A stretch of DNA of 64,000 bases, taken from assembly GCF_001708445.1 (NCBI RefSeq), contig NZ_CP015637.1:931001-995000 (forward strand), given 5' to 3'. The position numbers and the translations under genes are program-made. The DNA is from Pseudomonas fluorescens (GTDB taxonomy: Bacteria; Pseudomonadota; Gammaproteobacteria; Pseudomonadales; Pseudomonadaceae). The notes beneath the pieces were generated by a model, which did not search any database, was not told the DNA's origin, and saw nothing but the letters and a program-made list of their open reading frames with translations. The stretch's first letter is position 1; every line of letters begins with the position of its first letter. This document shows, piece after piece, positions 55,866-64,000 of the stretch.

Positions 55866-56759
55866 ATGGGCACTGAAACACTGGCGATTAGTAGCGTGCG
55901 AATGTTTCGTTATGCGTTTGGCTCGCTGCTGCTATTGGCAGGTACTGCATTGCTGGTGGCCCACGGGCTGGCCTGGCTGGATCTGGAGCCGCGCATCATG
56001 CGCGCCTTGCAAGGCGGGGCGATTTGCGCGCTTGGCACGGCGCTGGGGGCGGTTCCGGTATTGGTGATTCGTCGGATGCCGGTGGCGTTGAGCGATACCT
56101 TGTTGGGCTTCGGTGCCGGCGTGATGCTGGCGGCGACTGCCTTTTCGCTGGTCGTACCCGGTATTGCTGCTGCCGAAGCCCTTGGCCTTTCGCCCTGGGG
56201 GGCAGGTGGGCTGATCAGCTTCGGCATCATGCTGGGGGCATTCGGTTTGTATCTGGTGGACCGCAAAGTCTCCGGCGCCAGCCCGGAGATGTTGGTGGGC
56301 ACGCCGGATAAACCGGTGATTCCACCGCGCATCTGGCTATTCGTGTTTGCCATCATCGCCCACAACATCCCCGAAGGCATGGCCGTTGGCGTTTCAGCCG
56401 GCGGCGGCATGCCGGATGCCGACAGCCTGGCCATGGGCATTGCCTTGCAGGATGTGCCGGAAGGGTTGGTGATTGCGTTGGTATTGGCCGGGGCGGGGAT
56501 GTCGCGGGTCAAGGCCTTCCTGATCGGTGCGGCGTCAGGCTTGGTAGAGCCAGTGTTCGCCGTGCTTTGCGCCTGGCTGGTGACCCTGGCCGAGGTGCTG
56601 TTGCCGCTTGGCCTGGCGTTGGCTGCCGGGGCGATGCTGCTGGTGGTGACTCATGAAGTGATCCCCGAATCGCGGCGTAATGGTCACGAAAAGCTTGCCA
56701 GTCTGGGGCTATGTAGCGGTTTTTGCTTGATGATGGTGATGGATACCGCCTTGGGGTGA
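55866..56759 (+). CDS. ZIP-family metal transporter
   Basis: A 297-residue membrane protein with eight helices. Metal-site motifs are HNIPEGMAVGV (helix 4) and ALQDVPEGLVIAL (helix 5). It imports zinc or another divalent metal. It lies 33 nt after sodA and may belong to the same iron-controlled transcript; manganese uptake to load SodA is then an attractive but unproven role. Confidence 0.88.
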   Translation: MGTETLAISSVRMFRYAFGSLLLLAGTALLVAHGLAWLDLEPRIMRALQGGAICALGTALGAVPVLVIRRMPVALSDTLLGFGAGVMLAATAFSLVVPGIAAAEALGLSPWGAGGLISFGIMLGAFGLYLVDRKVSGASPEMLVGTPDKPVIPPRIWLFVFAIIAHNIPEGMAVGVSAGGGMPDADSLAMGIALQDVPEGLVIALVLAGAGMSRVKAFLIGAASGLVEPVFAVLCAWLVTLAEVLLPLGLALAAGAMLLVVTHEVIPESRRNGHEKLASLGLCSGFCLMMVMDTALG

Positions 56760-56794
56760 AGCCCCTGGCTTCACGCCCGACTCAGCGGATGGTT

Positions 56795-57067
56795 TTACTC
56801 ACCCTCATCAAAGAAGTTGTTGATCAGCTCCACCAGGGCCTCCATTGCTTCCTGCTCTTGCTCGCCCTCGGTGCTCAAATGAATCTTGGTGCCCTTGCCG
56901 GCTGCCAACATCATCATCGCCATGATGCTTTTGCCGTCGACCATGGTCTCCGGTGTGCGCCCGGCGCGGATCTGGCAAGGGAACTGCCCGGCAATACCGA
57001 CGAATTTGGCAGAGGCGCGTGCGTGCAGGCCCAGCTTGTTGATGATTTCAATTTCCAGAGCGGGCAT
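56795..57067 (-). CDS. ptsO: PTS-Ntr phosphocarrier protein NPr
   Basis: A 90-residue HPr-like protein. The phosphorylated His is in GLHARASAKFV (residue ~16) and the Ser-region is KSIMAMMMLAAGKG. It passes phosphate from PtsP to PtsN in the regulatory PTS. Last gene of the leftward rpoN cluster. ATG 57067 follows the family start MPALEI. Confidence 0.94.
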   Translation of the reverse strand: MPALEIEIINKLGLHARASAKFVGIAGQFPCQIRAGRTPETMVDGKSIMAMMMLAAGKGTKIHLSTEGEQEQEAMEALVELINNFFDEGE

Positions 57068-57083
57068 CGCGCAGGTGTTCCTT

Positions 57084-57941
57084 TCAGCTGAGGTCGCGGT
57101 GGCGGACCTGGACATTCTTGAGGGTTTTTTGCAGCACCTGGCCCAGGCGTTCGGTCAGGTAGACGGAGCGATGGTGGCCGCCGGTGCAGCCGATGGCAAT
57201 GGTGACATAGGCTCGGTTGCTCGCGGCAAAGCGCGGCAACCATTTGAGCAGGTAGCTGGAAATGTCCTGGAACATCTCCTCCACATCCGGTTGTGCGGCC
57301 AGGTAGTCGGCCACTGGCTGATCCAGCCCCGACTGGTCACGCAGCTCTGGTTTCCAGTAGGGGTTGGGCAAGCAGCGCACATCGAAGACCAGGTCGGCAT
57401 CCACCGGCATGCCACGCTTGAAGCCAAAGGACTCGACCAGAAATGCCGTGCCCGGCTCCGGCTGGTTCAGCAGGCGTAGCTTGATGGCATCGCGCAACTG
57501 GTACAGGTTGAGGCTGGTGGTGTTGATCTTGAGGTCGGCGAGGTCAATGATCGGCCCCAGCAACTTGGTTTCGTCCTCGATGGCTTCGGCCAGGGAACGA
57601 TGGGGGCTGCTGAGAGGGTGGCGTCGACGGGTCTCGGAGAAGCGCTTGAGCAGGGTTTCTTCGTCGGCGTCCAGATACAGCACATCGCAATGAATGTGCT
57701 TGGCGCGCACCTCTTCGAGCAATTCCGGGAAGCGCGTAAGGTGGCTGGGCAGGTTGCGGGCATCAATCGAAACGGCGACCAGGGGCTGCGCCAATTCGGT
57801 GTGGATCAGGGCGCGTTCCGCCAACTCCGGCAGCAGCCCGGCGGGCAGGTTGTCGATGCAATAGAAACCGTTGTCCTCAAGAACGTTGAGGGCGGTACTT
57901 TTACCCGAGCCAGAGCGGCCGCTGACGATGATCAAACGCAT
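57084..57941 (-). CDS. rapZ: RNase adapter protein RapZ
   Basis: A 285-residue protein: Walker [12 protein letters not shown] at the N terminus and a C-terminal domain with CTGGHHRSV. In E. coli it hands the small RNA GlmZ to RNase E and senses glucosamine-6-phosphate. Pseudomonas lacks an obvious GlmZ, so its RNA target may differ. Two nt separate it from ptsN. Confidence 0.95.
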   Translation of the reverse strand: MRLIIVSGRSGSGKSTALNVLEDNGFYCIDNLPAGLLPELAERALIHTELAQPLVAVSIDARNLPSHLTRFPELLEEVRAKHIHCDVLYLDADEETLLKRFSETRRRHPLSSPHRSLAEAIEDETKLLGPIIDLADLKINTTSLNLYQLRDAIKLRLLNQPEPGTAFLVESFGFKRGMPVDADLVFDVRCLPNPYWKPELRDQSGLDQPVADYLAAQPDVEEMFQDISSYLLKWLPRFAASNRAYVTIAIGCTGGHHRSVYLTERLGQVLQKTLKNVQVRHRDLS

Positions 57942-57943
57942 GA

Positions 57944-58408
57944 TTACTGCCTGTTTTGCTCATCCAGGACAACTTGGTACAGTGCCTCGTTGCTGCTGGC
58001 ACTGCGCAGTTTGTCGCGTACGTCCTTGCGGTCGAGCATGCTTGCGATCTGCCGAAGCAGTTCCAGGTGCGCATCGGTGGCGGCCTGTGGGACCAGCAGA
58101 ACAAACAGCAGGTCTACCGGGGCACCGTCGATCGCGTCGAAATCGATAGGCGCGTCCAAGTGCAGCAGGGCGCTGACAGGTGTGTCGCAGCCTTTGAGGC
58201 GGCAGTGAGGAATGGCGATGCCGTTGCCAAAACCGGTGGAACCGAGTTTTTCACGGGCAATCAGAGCCTCAAAGACATCTTGCATCTCCAGATCAGGCAC
58301 TTCTCGGCTGATCAGGTTGGCAATTTGTTCGAGGGCTTTCTTCTTGCTGCCGCCCGGCGCGTTCACGAGGGAACGGCCGGGGGTCAGGATGGTTTCAAGT
58401 CGGATCAT
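57944..58408 (-). CDS. ptsN: PTS-Ntr EIIA protein PtsN
   Basis: A 154-residue EIIA domain; the phosphorylated His is in [11 protein letters not shown] (near residue 68). It links nitrogen and carbon status to potassium transport and other targets. Gene order rpoN-hpf-ptsN-rapZ-ptsO is standard. Confidence 0.95.
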   Translation of the reverse strand: MIRLETILTPGRSLVNAPGGSKKKALEQIANLISREVPDLEMQDVFEALIAREKLGSTGFGNGIAIPHCRLKGCDTPVSALLHLDAPIDFDAIDGAPVDLLFVLLVPQAATDAHLELLRQIASMLDRKDVRDKLRSASSNEALYQVVLDEQNRQ

Positions 58409-58420
58409 GGGTGGGGAGTG

Positions 58421-58726
58421 TTAGCGGCCGGTGCCCTGAAGGAGGCTCAACTGCTTTTCCTTATGCTTTTTGATTTGGCGATCCAGTTTGTCGGTCAGGT
58501 CGTCAATGGCGGCATACATATCAGTATGCTCGGCATTGGCGACGACTTCTCCGCCGGGTATACGCAAGGTGGCTTCAATTTTCTGCTTCAGCTTCTCGAC
58601 AGTCATAATGACTTGCACGTTGGTGATCTTGTCGAAATGCCCCTCAATTCTTTTGAGTTTTTCGCCGATATAGGCGCGCAGCGGTTCGGTCACTTCCAGT
58701 TGGTGTCCACTGATGTTGACTTGCAT
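58421..58726 (-). CDS. hpf: Ribosome hibernation promoting factor (short HPF)
   Basis: A 102-residue HPF/YfiA protein (MQVNISGHQLEVTEPLRAYI, DMYAAIDDLTDKLDRQIKKHKEK). It occupies the decoding site of idle ribosomes and promotes 100S dimers. ATG 58726 has AGGAG upstream; the frame is open to 58780 but without a site. Directly follows rpoN. Confidence 0.94.
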   Translation of the reverse strand: MQVNISGHQLEVTEPLRAYIGEKLKRIEGHFDKITNVQVIMTVEKLKQKIEATLRIPGGEVVANAEHTDMYAAIDDLTDKLDRQIKKHKEKQLSLLQGTGR

Positions 58727-58801
58727 ACAGCTTCTCCTTCGTTGCCAGTGCATAAAGCGGCGGGTAGGAATACCCGCCACTGGAACGCTGTGGCCCGCCC
58801 G

Positions 58802-60295
58802 TCACATCAAACGCTTACGCTCGCTGGAAGGCGCGATCCCAAGGGACTCGCGGTACTTGGCGACGGTTCGACGGGCGACCTGAATGCCTTGTGCCTCCAG
58901 TAAACCAGCGATCTTGCTGTCACTCAACGGCTTTTTCTGATTTTCCGCCGCAACCAGTTTTTTGATGATCGCGCGGATCGCCGTGGACGAGCATTCGCCG
59001 CCTTCGGAGGTGCTGACATGGCTGGAGAAAAAGTATTTCAGCTCATATATGCCCCGTGGGGTATGCATGAATTTTTGCGTGGTCACCCGGGAAATCGTTG
59101 ACTCATGCATGCCAACCGCTTCGGCGATATCATGCAGCACCAGAGGCTTCATCGCTTCGTCGCCGTATTCCAGGAAGCCACGCTGGTGCTCGACGATCTG
59201 GGTGGCGACTTTCATCAGGGTTTCGTTGCGGCTTTGCAGGCTCTTGATGAACCAGCGCGCTTCCTGCAACTGGTTGCGCATGAAGGTGTTGTCGGCGCTG
59301 GTATCGGCGCGACGCACAAAACCGGCATATTGCGGATTGACCCGCAGGCGCGGTACCGACTCCTGGTTCAGTTCCACCAGCCAGCGCTCGTTGTCCTTGC
59401 GTACGATCACGTCGGGGACGACGTATTCGGCTTCGCTGGACTCGATCTGCGAGCCCGGGCGAGGGTTGAGGCTCTGTACCAGCTCGATCACCTGGCGCAG
59501 GTCGTCTTCCTTGAGCTTCATACGGCGCATCAACTGGCTGTAGTCGCGGCTGCCCAGCAGGTCGATGTAGTCCGTGACCAGGCGTTGGGCTTCGGCAAGC
59601 CAAGGCGTCTTGGCAGGCAGTTGACGCAGTTGCAGCAGCAGGCACTCGCTGAGGGTGCGCGCGCCAATGCCGGCGGGCTCGAATTGCTGGATGCGGTGCA
59701 GGACGGCTTCGATCTCGTCCAGTTCGATATCCAGTTCCGGATCGAAGGCTTCAAGAATCTCGTCGAGCGTTTCGTCCAGGTAACCCTGGTTGTTGATGCA
59801 GTCGATCAGGGTCACGGCGATCAGGCGATCGGTGTCGGACATCGGCGCGAGGTTCAATTGCCACAACAGGTGGCTCTGCAGGCTCTCGCCGGCGGACGTG
59901 CGGGTGGTGAAGTCCCACTCGTCATCATCGTTGCTGGGCAGGCTGCTGGCGCTGGTCTGGTAGACGTCTTCCCAGGCGGTGTCCACGGGCAGCTCGTTGG
60001 GTATGCGTTCGTTCCAGTCGCCTTCCTCGAGGTTATCCACCGTCGGGGCGGTTTCCTGGTAGGAGGGTTCCTGCACATCGGGGTTGGGTTTTTGCTCGAT
60101 GTTGTCGGCCAGCGGGTCTGCATTGTCGAAGTCGTCGCCTTCTTCCTGGCGTTCGAGCATCGGATTGGACTCCAGGGCCTCCTGGATTTCCTGTTGCAGG
60201 TCCAGGGTCGACAATTGGAGCAGGCGGATGGCCTGTTGCAGCTGCGGTGTCATCGTCAGCTGCTGGCCCATTCTCAGGACTAGCGATGGTTTCAT
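58802..60295 (-). CDS. rpoN: RNA polymerase sigma-54 factor
   Basis: A 497-residue sigma-54. Gln/Leu-rich region I ([21 protein letters not shown]) binds activators; an acidic region II (~50-120), the core-binding domain and an HTH follow. The RpoN box ([10 protein letters not shown]) near the C terminus contacts the -24 element. It governs nitrogen, flagellar and many carbon genes. Confidence 0.97.
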   Translation of the reverse strand: MKPSLVLRMGQQLTMTPQLQQAIRLLQLSTLDLQQEIQEALESNPMLERQEEGDDFDNADPLADNIEQKPNPDVQEPSYQETAPTVDNLEEGDWNERIPNELPVDTAWEDVYQTSASSLPSNDDDEWDFTTRTSAGESLQSHLLWQLNLAPMSDTDRLIAVTLIDCINNQGYLDETLDEILEAFDPELDIELDEIEAVLHRIQQFEPAGIGARTLSECLLLQLRQLPAKTPWLAEAQRLVTDYIDLLGSRDYSQLMRRMKLKEDDLRQVIELVQSLNPRPGSQIESSEAEYVVPDVIVRKDNERWLVELNQESVPRLRVNPQYAGFVRRADTSADNTFMRNQLQEARWFIKSLQSRNETLMKVATQIVEHQRGFLEYGDEAMKPLVLHDIAEAVGMHESTISRVTTQKFMHTPRGIYELKYFFSSHVSTSEGGECSSTAIRAIIKKLVAAENQKKPLSDSKIAGLLEAQGIQVARRTVAKYRESLGIAPSSERKRLM

Positions 60296-60480
60296 GGCAG
60301 GGGCTTAACACCTTATTCGCCGGCGCAATGCGCCATCCACGACAGGGCGCGTGAGCGCCAAACATAAGCAAATTATATGCCTGATATCGGGGGCTTTGCC
60401 TAGAGCGCGGTAACAATAAAAATCCGGAGGTTTTTATTGACTCCCGCGCACCGTGGCCAACGGCCGTGACGCCAGGCTGC

Positions 60481-61205
<725 letters not shown>

Positions 61206-61206
<1 letters not shown>

Positions 61207-61739
61207 TACTCGGCCTTCTTCTTCGGCTGGATAACCATGTCGATACGTGGGCGTGGCGCAGTGACCTTGCTGCCGTTGGCCCGGCCGGCATTGGCGACCT
61301 GCTTCACGGTGTCATAGGTGATCTTCTCGCCTTCGGTGGAGTTGCCATCGGGGCTGAGCACCTTGGCCTGGTCGATCAGGACGATGCGGTTTTGCTGGGC
61401 GTGATACTGGATGGTCTTGCCGTAGCCCTTCATCGGGGCGGTATCGGTAGCGGCCTGCTTCTGTTCGAAGTAGGCCAGGTTGCCCACCGAAGTCACGACG
61501 TCGATGTCGCCAGCGGGGGTGCGAGTCAGTGTCACCGTGTTACCGGTGATTTTCATCGAGCCCTGGGTAATGATCACGCCGCCTGTATAAGTGGCGACGC
61601 CTTGCTTGTCATCCAGTTGCGCATCGTCAGCTGAGATGTGGATCGGTTGCTGGCTATCGTTCGGCAGAGCCCAGGCGCTCACGCTTCCCAGTGCTGCGCC
61701 CAGACCGAGCAAAATAGGGAGGGTTTTAACGAGCCTCAT
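61206..61739 (-). CDS. lptA: Periplasmic LPS-transport protein LptA (LptH)
   Basis: A 177-residue protein with a signal peptide (about 1-25, ending AWALPND) and an OstA-like beta-jellyroll ([24 protein letters not shown]). It forms the bridge that carries LPS across the periplasm. Pseudomonas versions are often called LptH. It overlaps lptC by 14 nt. Confidence 0.95.
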
Positions 61740-62298
61740 ACTGTCCTCTTACGTTCGATAGCAGGTGTATCCTGCTTTCTTTCAAATACGCTTTCATTCC
61801 CTTGCCAGTCGATACACCGCCAGCGCCGTCGATTCTAACGTCTTGCTCGGTCTGCGCATATTGCTTCTGTGGGAATACGGTCATGCGTGTGGTGGTAATA
61901 ATGGTGTCGCGGTTCTGTGCGTCAGTACGTGCGACGCGCACCGAGTCGATCAGTTCCACCTGGGTCCCGTCCGGGTTGACCTCGCCGCGCTTGCTGGTGA
62001 CGTGCCATGGGAACTCGGTGCCGCGGTACAGGTTCATGTCCGGATTGGTCAGCAGGGTGACCTCGGAGGCCTTCAGGTGCTCGACCTTGTCCGACGTCAT
62101 TTCATATTGCACCTTGCCATCGGGCAGGAACTGCACGCTATAGGCATTGGTTGCGTAATAGTCGATAGCCCCTTCATCAACCTGCGCAACAGGCTGGTCG
62201 AGAAAGCGCTCCGGGCTGATATTCCAGTAGCCCACCGCCAGGAACAGCGCGGCGATGCCTGCGAATAGCAGGAAGTTGCGAATCTTTTTACTCAGCAT
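61726..62298 (-). CDS. lptC: LPS export protein LptC
   Basis: A 190-residue bitopic protein with one N-terminal helix (FLLFAGIAALFLAVGYW) and a periplasmic jellyroll. It receives LPS from LptBFG and passes it to LptA. Located between kdsC and lptA with 8- and -14-nt spacing. Confidence 0.94.
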   Translation of the reverse strand: MLSKKIRNFLLFAGIAALFLAVGYWNISPERFLDQPVAQVDEGAIDYYATNAYSVQFLPDGKVQYEMTSDKVEHLKASEVTLLTNPDMNLYRGTEFPWHVTSKRGEVNPDGTQVELIDSVRVARTDAQNRDTIITTTRMTVFPQKQYAQTEQDVRIDGAGGVSTGKGMKAYLKESRIHLLSNVRGQYEAR

Positions 62299-62306
62299 AA
62301 AACGCT

Positions 62307-62831
62307 CTATAGGTAGGCGGCATGGGCCGCTTCGAGGCGGCCTTGGGCCCGCAGGATCAACTCGCAGAACTCACGGGCGGCGCCTTCGCCGCCACGGGCC
62401 GTGGTGATGCCGTGGGCATGCTCGCGAACAAACGCCGCCGCATTGGCGACGGCCATGCCCAGGCCCACGCGGCGGATCACCGGCAAGTCGGGCAGGTCGT
62501 CGCCCAGATAGGCGACCTGCTCATAGCTTAGGTGGAGTTGGCCAAGAAGCTCGTCCAGTACCACCAGTTTATCCTCACGGCCCTGATACAGGTGAGGAAT
62601 CCCCAGGTTTTGTGCGCGGCGTTCCACAACCGGCGTTTTTCGGCCGCTAATAATGGCAGTTTGCACTCCCGCTGCCATCAACATCTTGATGCCCTGGCCA
62701 TCGAGGGTGTTGAACGTCTTGAATTCGCTGCCGTCTTCGAGGAAGTACAGGCGGCCATCGGTCAGCACGCCGTCAACGTCGAAAATCGCCAGCTTGATGT
62801 GCTTGCCGCGTTGCAATAGGTCGCTGGTCAT
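62307..62831 (-). CDS. kdsC: 3-deoxy-D-manno-octulosonate 8-phosphate phosphatase
   Basis: A 174-residue tetrameric HAD phosphatase without a cap: IFDVDGVLTDGRLYF (nucleophile), AIISGRKTPVVERRA and YLGDDLPDLPVI. It makes Kdo from Kdo-8-phosphate for lipid A core. It abuts kdsD directly. Confidence 0.95.
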   Translation of the reverse strand: MTSDLLQRGKHIKLAIFDVDGVLTDGRLYFLEDGSEFKTFNTLDGQGIKMLMAAGVQTAIISGRKTPVVERRAQNLGIPHLYQGREDKLVVLDELLGQLHLSYEQVAYLGDDLPDLPVIRRVGLGMAVANAAAFVREHAHGITTARGGEGAAREFCELILRAQGRLEAAHAAYL

Positions 62832-63806
62832 TTACATCACTCCTGCACGCAGCAAGTCGTGCATGTTCAGGGCGCCAATCGGGCGGTCATCGTTATTGAC
62901 GACCACCAGCGCGCCGATCTTGTGGTCTTCCATGATCTTCAGCGCTTCGGCTGCAAGCATCTCGGGGCGTGCGGTCTTGCCATGGGGGGTCATCACCGCG
63001 TCGATGGTGGCGGTGTGGATGTCGATGGTGCGGTCCAGCGTGCGGCGCAAGTCGCCGTCGGTGAACACTCCGGCCAGGCGCCCGTCGGCTTCGAGGATCA
63101 CGGTCATGCCCAGGCCTTTGCGGGTCATTTCCATCAGCGCATCCTTGAGCAGCGTGCCCCGTTGGACATGGGGTAGCTCATCGCCGGAGTGCATGACGTT
63201 TTCCACTTTCAGCAGCAGGCGACGGCCCAAGGCACCCCCTGGGTGGGAAAACGCGAAATCTTCAGCAGTAAAGCCACGGGCTTCCAGTAACGCCACGGCC
63301 AGCGCATCGCCCATGACCAGGGCGGCGGTGGTGGAAGACGTGGGGGCCAGGTTCAGGGGGCATGCCTCGTGGGTCACGTGAACGTTCAGGTTCACTTCGG
63401 CTGCCTTGGCCAGCGTCGATTCCGGGTTGCCGGTGATGCTGATCATCTTGATGCCCAGGCGCTTGATCAGCGGCAGCAGGGTCACGATTTCGTTGGTGGT
63501 GCCGGAATTGGACAGTGCCAGGATGATGTCATCCTTGGTGATCATGCCCATGTCACCATGGCTGGCTTCGGCCGGATGCACGAAGAAAGCGGTGGTTCCG
63601 GTGCTCGCCAGTGTCGCGGCGATCTTGTTGCCGACGTGGCCGGACTTGCCCATGCCTACCACGACAACGCGGCCCTTGCTGGCCAGAATCATCTCGCAGG
63701 CGCGTACGAAATCTGCATCGATATGGGCCAGTAAGCCTTCTACGGCTTCAAGCTCAAGGCGAATGGTGCGTTGTGCGGATTGGATAAGATCGCTGGATTG
63801 GCTCAT
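62832..63806 (-). CDS. kdsD: Arabinose-5-phosphate isomerase
   Basis: A 324-residue enzyme with an N-terminal SIS domain (VVVGMGKSGHVGNKIAATLAS) and two C-terminal CBS domains. It converts ribulose-5-phosphate to arabinose-5-phosphate, the Kdo precursor. ATG 63806 (MSQSSDLIQSA) is the family start, although the frame is open to 63869. First gene of the kdsD-kdsC-lptCAB operon. Confidence 0.95.
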   Translation of the reverse strand: MSQSSDLIQSAQRTIRLELEAVEGLLAHIDADFVRACEMILASKGRVVVVGMGKSGHVGNKIAATLASTGTTAFFVHPAEASHGDMGMITKDDIILALSNSGTTNEIVTLLPLIKRLGIKMISITGNPESTLAKAAEVNLNVHVTHEACPLNLAPTSSTTAALVMGDALAVALLEARGFTAEDFAFSHPGGALGRRLLLKVENVMHSGDELPHVQRGTLLKDALMEMTRKGLGMTVILEADGRLAGVFTDGDLRRTLDRTIDIHTATIDAVMTPHGKTARPEMLAAEALKIMEDHKIGALVVVNNDDRPIGALNMHDLLRAGVM

Positions 63807-64000
63807 GTCTGAAATCGTATAGCCTGACGAAAAGTCGGCGATTATAACGGTAATGAGCAATTCCCTCACGCAAGTTCGTCAGGCTTTATTCTGCGGGTGG
63901 CATGAGATTCCCTCTCAGTAACATAGCCAGCAACGTTTTTTCCCTGTCCCCAATCTGAACAAGCGCTTTTCCGGCCTTGGGCGCGTTGTACCAGCAGTGA
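63807..64000. other. Upstream region of kdsD at the window edge
   Basis: No gene is visible in these ~190 nt. It should hold the kdsD promoter, and in related genomes a divergent mla operon begins beyond it. I could not assign promoter boxes. Confidence 0.5.

Overview
The window is about 64 kb of chromosome from a fluorescent pseudomonad (Pseudomonas fluorescens group). This rests on high GC, on the conserved orders petABC-sspAB, gatCAB/mreBCD, fagA-fumC-orfX-sodA and kdsD-kdsC-lptCAB-rpoN-hpf-ptsN-rapZ-npr, and on REP/REPIN repeats of the kind common in this group. No database was consulted. Names come from motifs, lengths and gene order.

Layout. 1-6.1 kb: the 3' part of an SMC-type (MksBEF) ATPase gene, then a pqiA-pqiA-pqiB envelope lipid-transport operon with six MCE domains. 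6.1-7.8 kb: an rRNA terminator, a 5S rRNA gene cut to its last ~64 nt, and an IS110-family insertion sequence. This looks like the scar of an rrn-associated rearrangement. 7.8-20.3 kb: yhcB/zapG, a hydrolase, trpS, zapE, a GlxA-type regulator, an acyl-CoA dehydrogenase, a Tas-like reductase, rplM-rpsI, the cytochrome bc1 operon and sspAB.

20.3-33 kb is the accessory part. It holds a secreted maltotetraose-type amylase and a GntR regulator. Next comes an inserted-looking block with a zinc phospholipase C-like gene behind a perfect LexA-type box, two orphan genes and a mosaic scar made from pieces of its neighbours. Then follow a galactarate catabolic cluster (kdgD, semialdehyde dehydrogenase, MFS transporter, garD) and a translation-coupled GNAT / acyltransferase / HAD-phosphatase operon of unknown product.

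33-64 kb is mostly core: AEC transporter, PcaC-like protein, Ca/Na antiporter, RlpA-like lipoprotein, gatCAB, mreBCD-maf-rng-yhdP-nitrilase-tldD, yjgA, pmbA, the Fur-controlled fagA-fumC-orfX-sodA operon, a ZIP transporter, and the PTS-Ntr/rpoN/Lpt/Kdo block.

How the genes work together. GarD, KdgD and the dehydrogenase should take galactarate to 2-oxoglutarate, with the MFS protein importing it and the GntR protein probably repressing at a palindrome over the kdgD -10. KdsD, KdsC and LptCAB join Kdo synthesis to LPS export. MreBCD, RlpA and ZapE act on cell shape and division. The points most worth checking are the SOS-box phospholipase block with its mosaic scar, the IS110/5S breakpoint with a candidate guide RNA, and an apparent AUU start codon on mreC.
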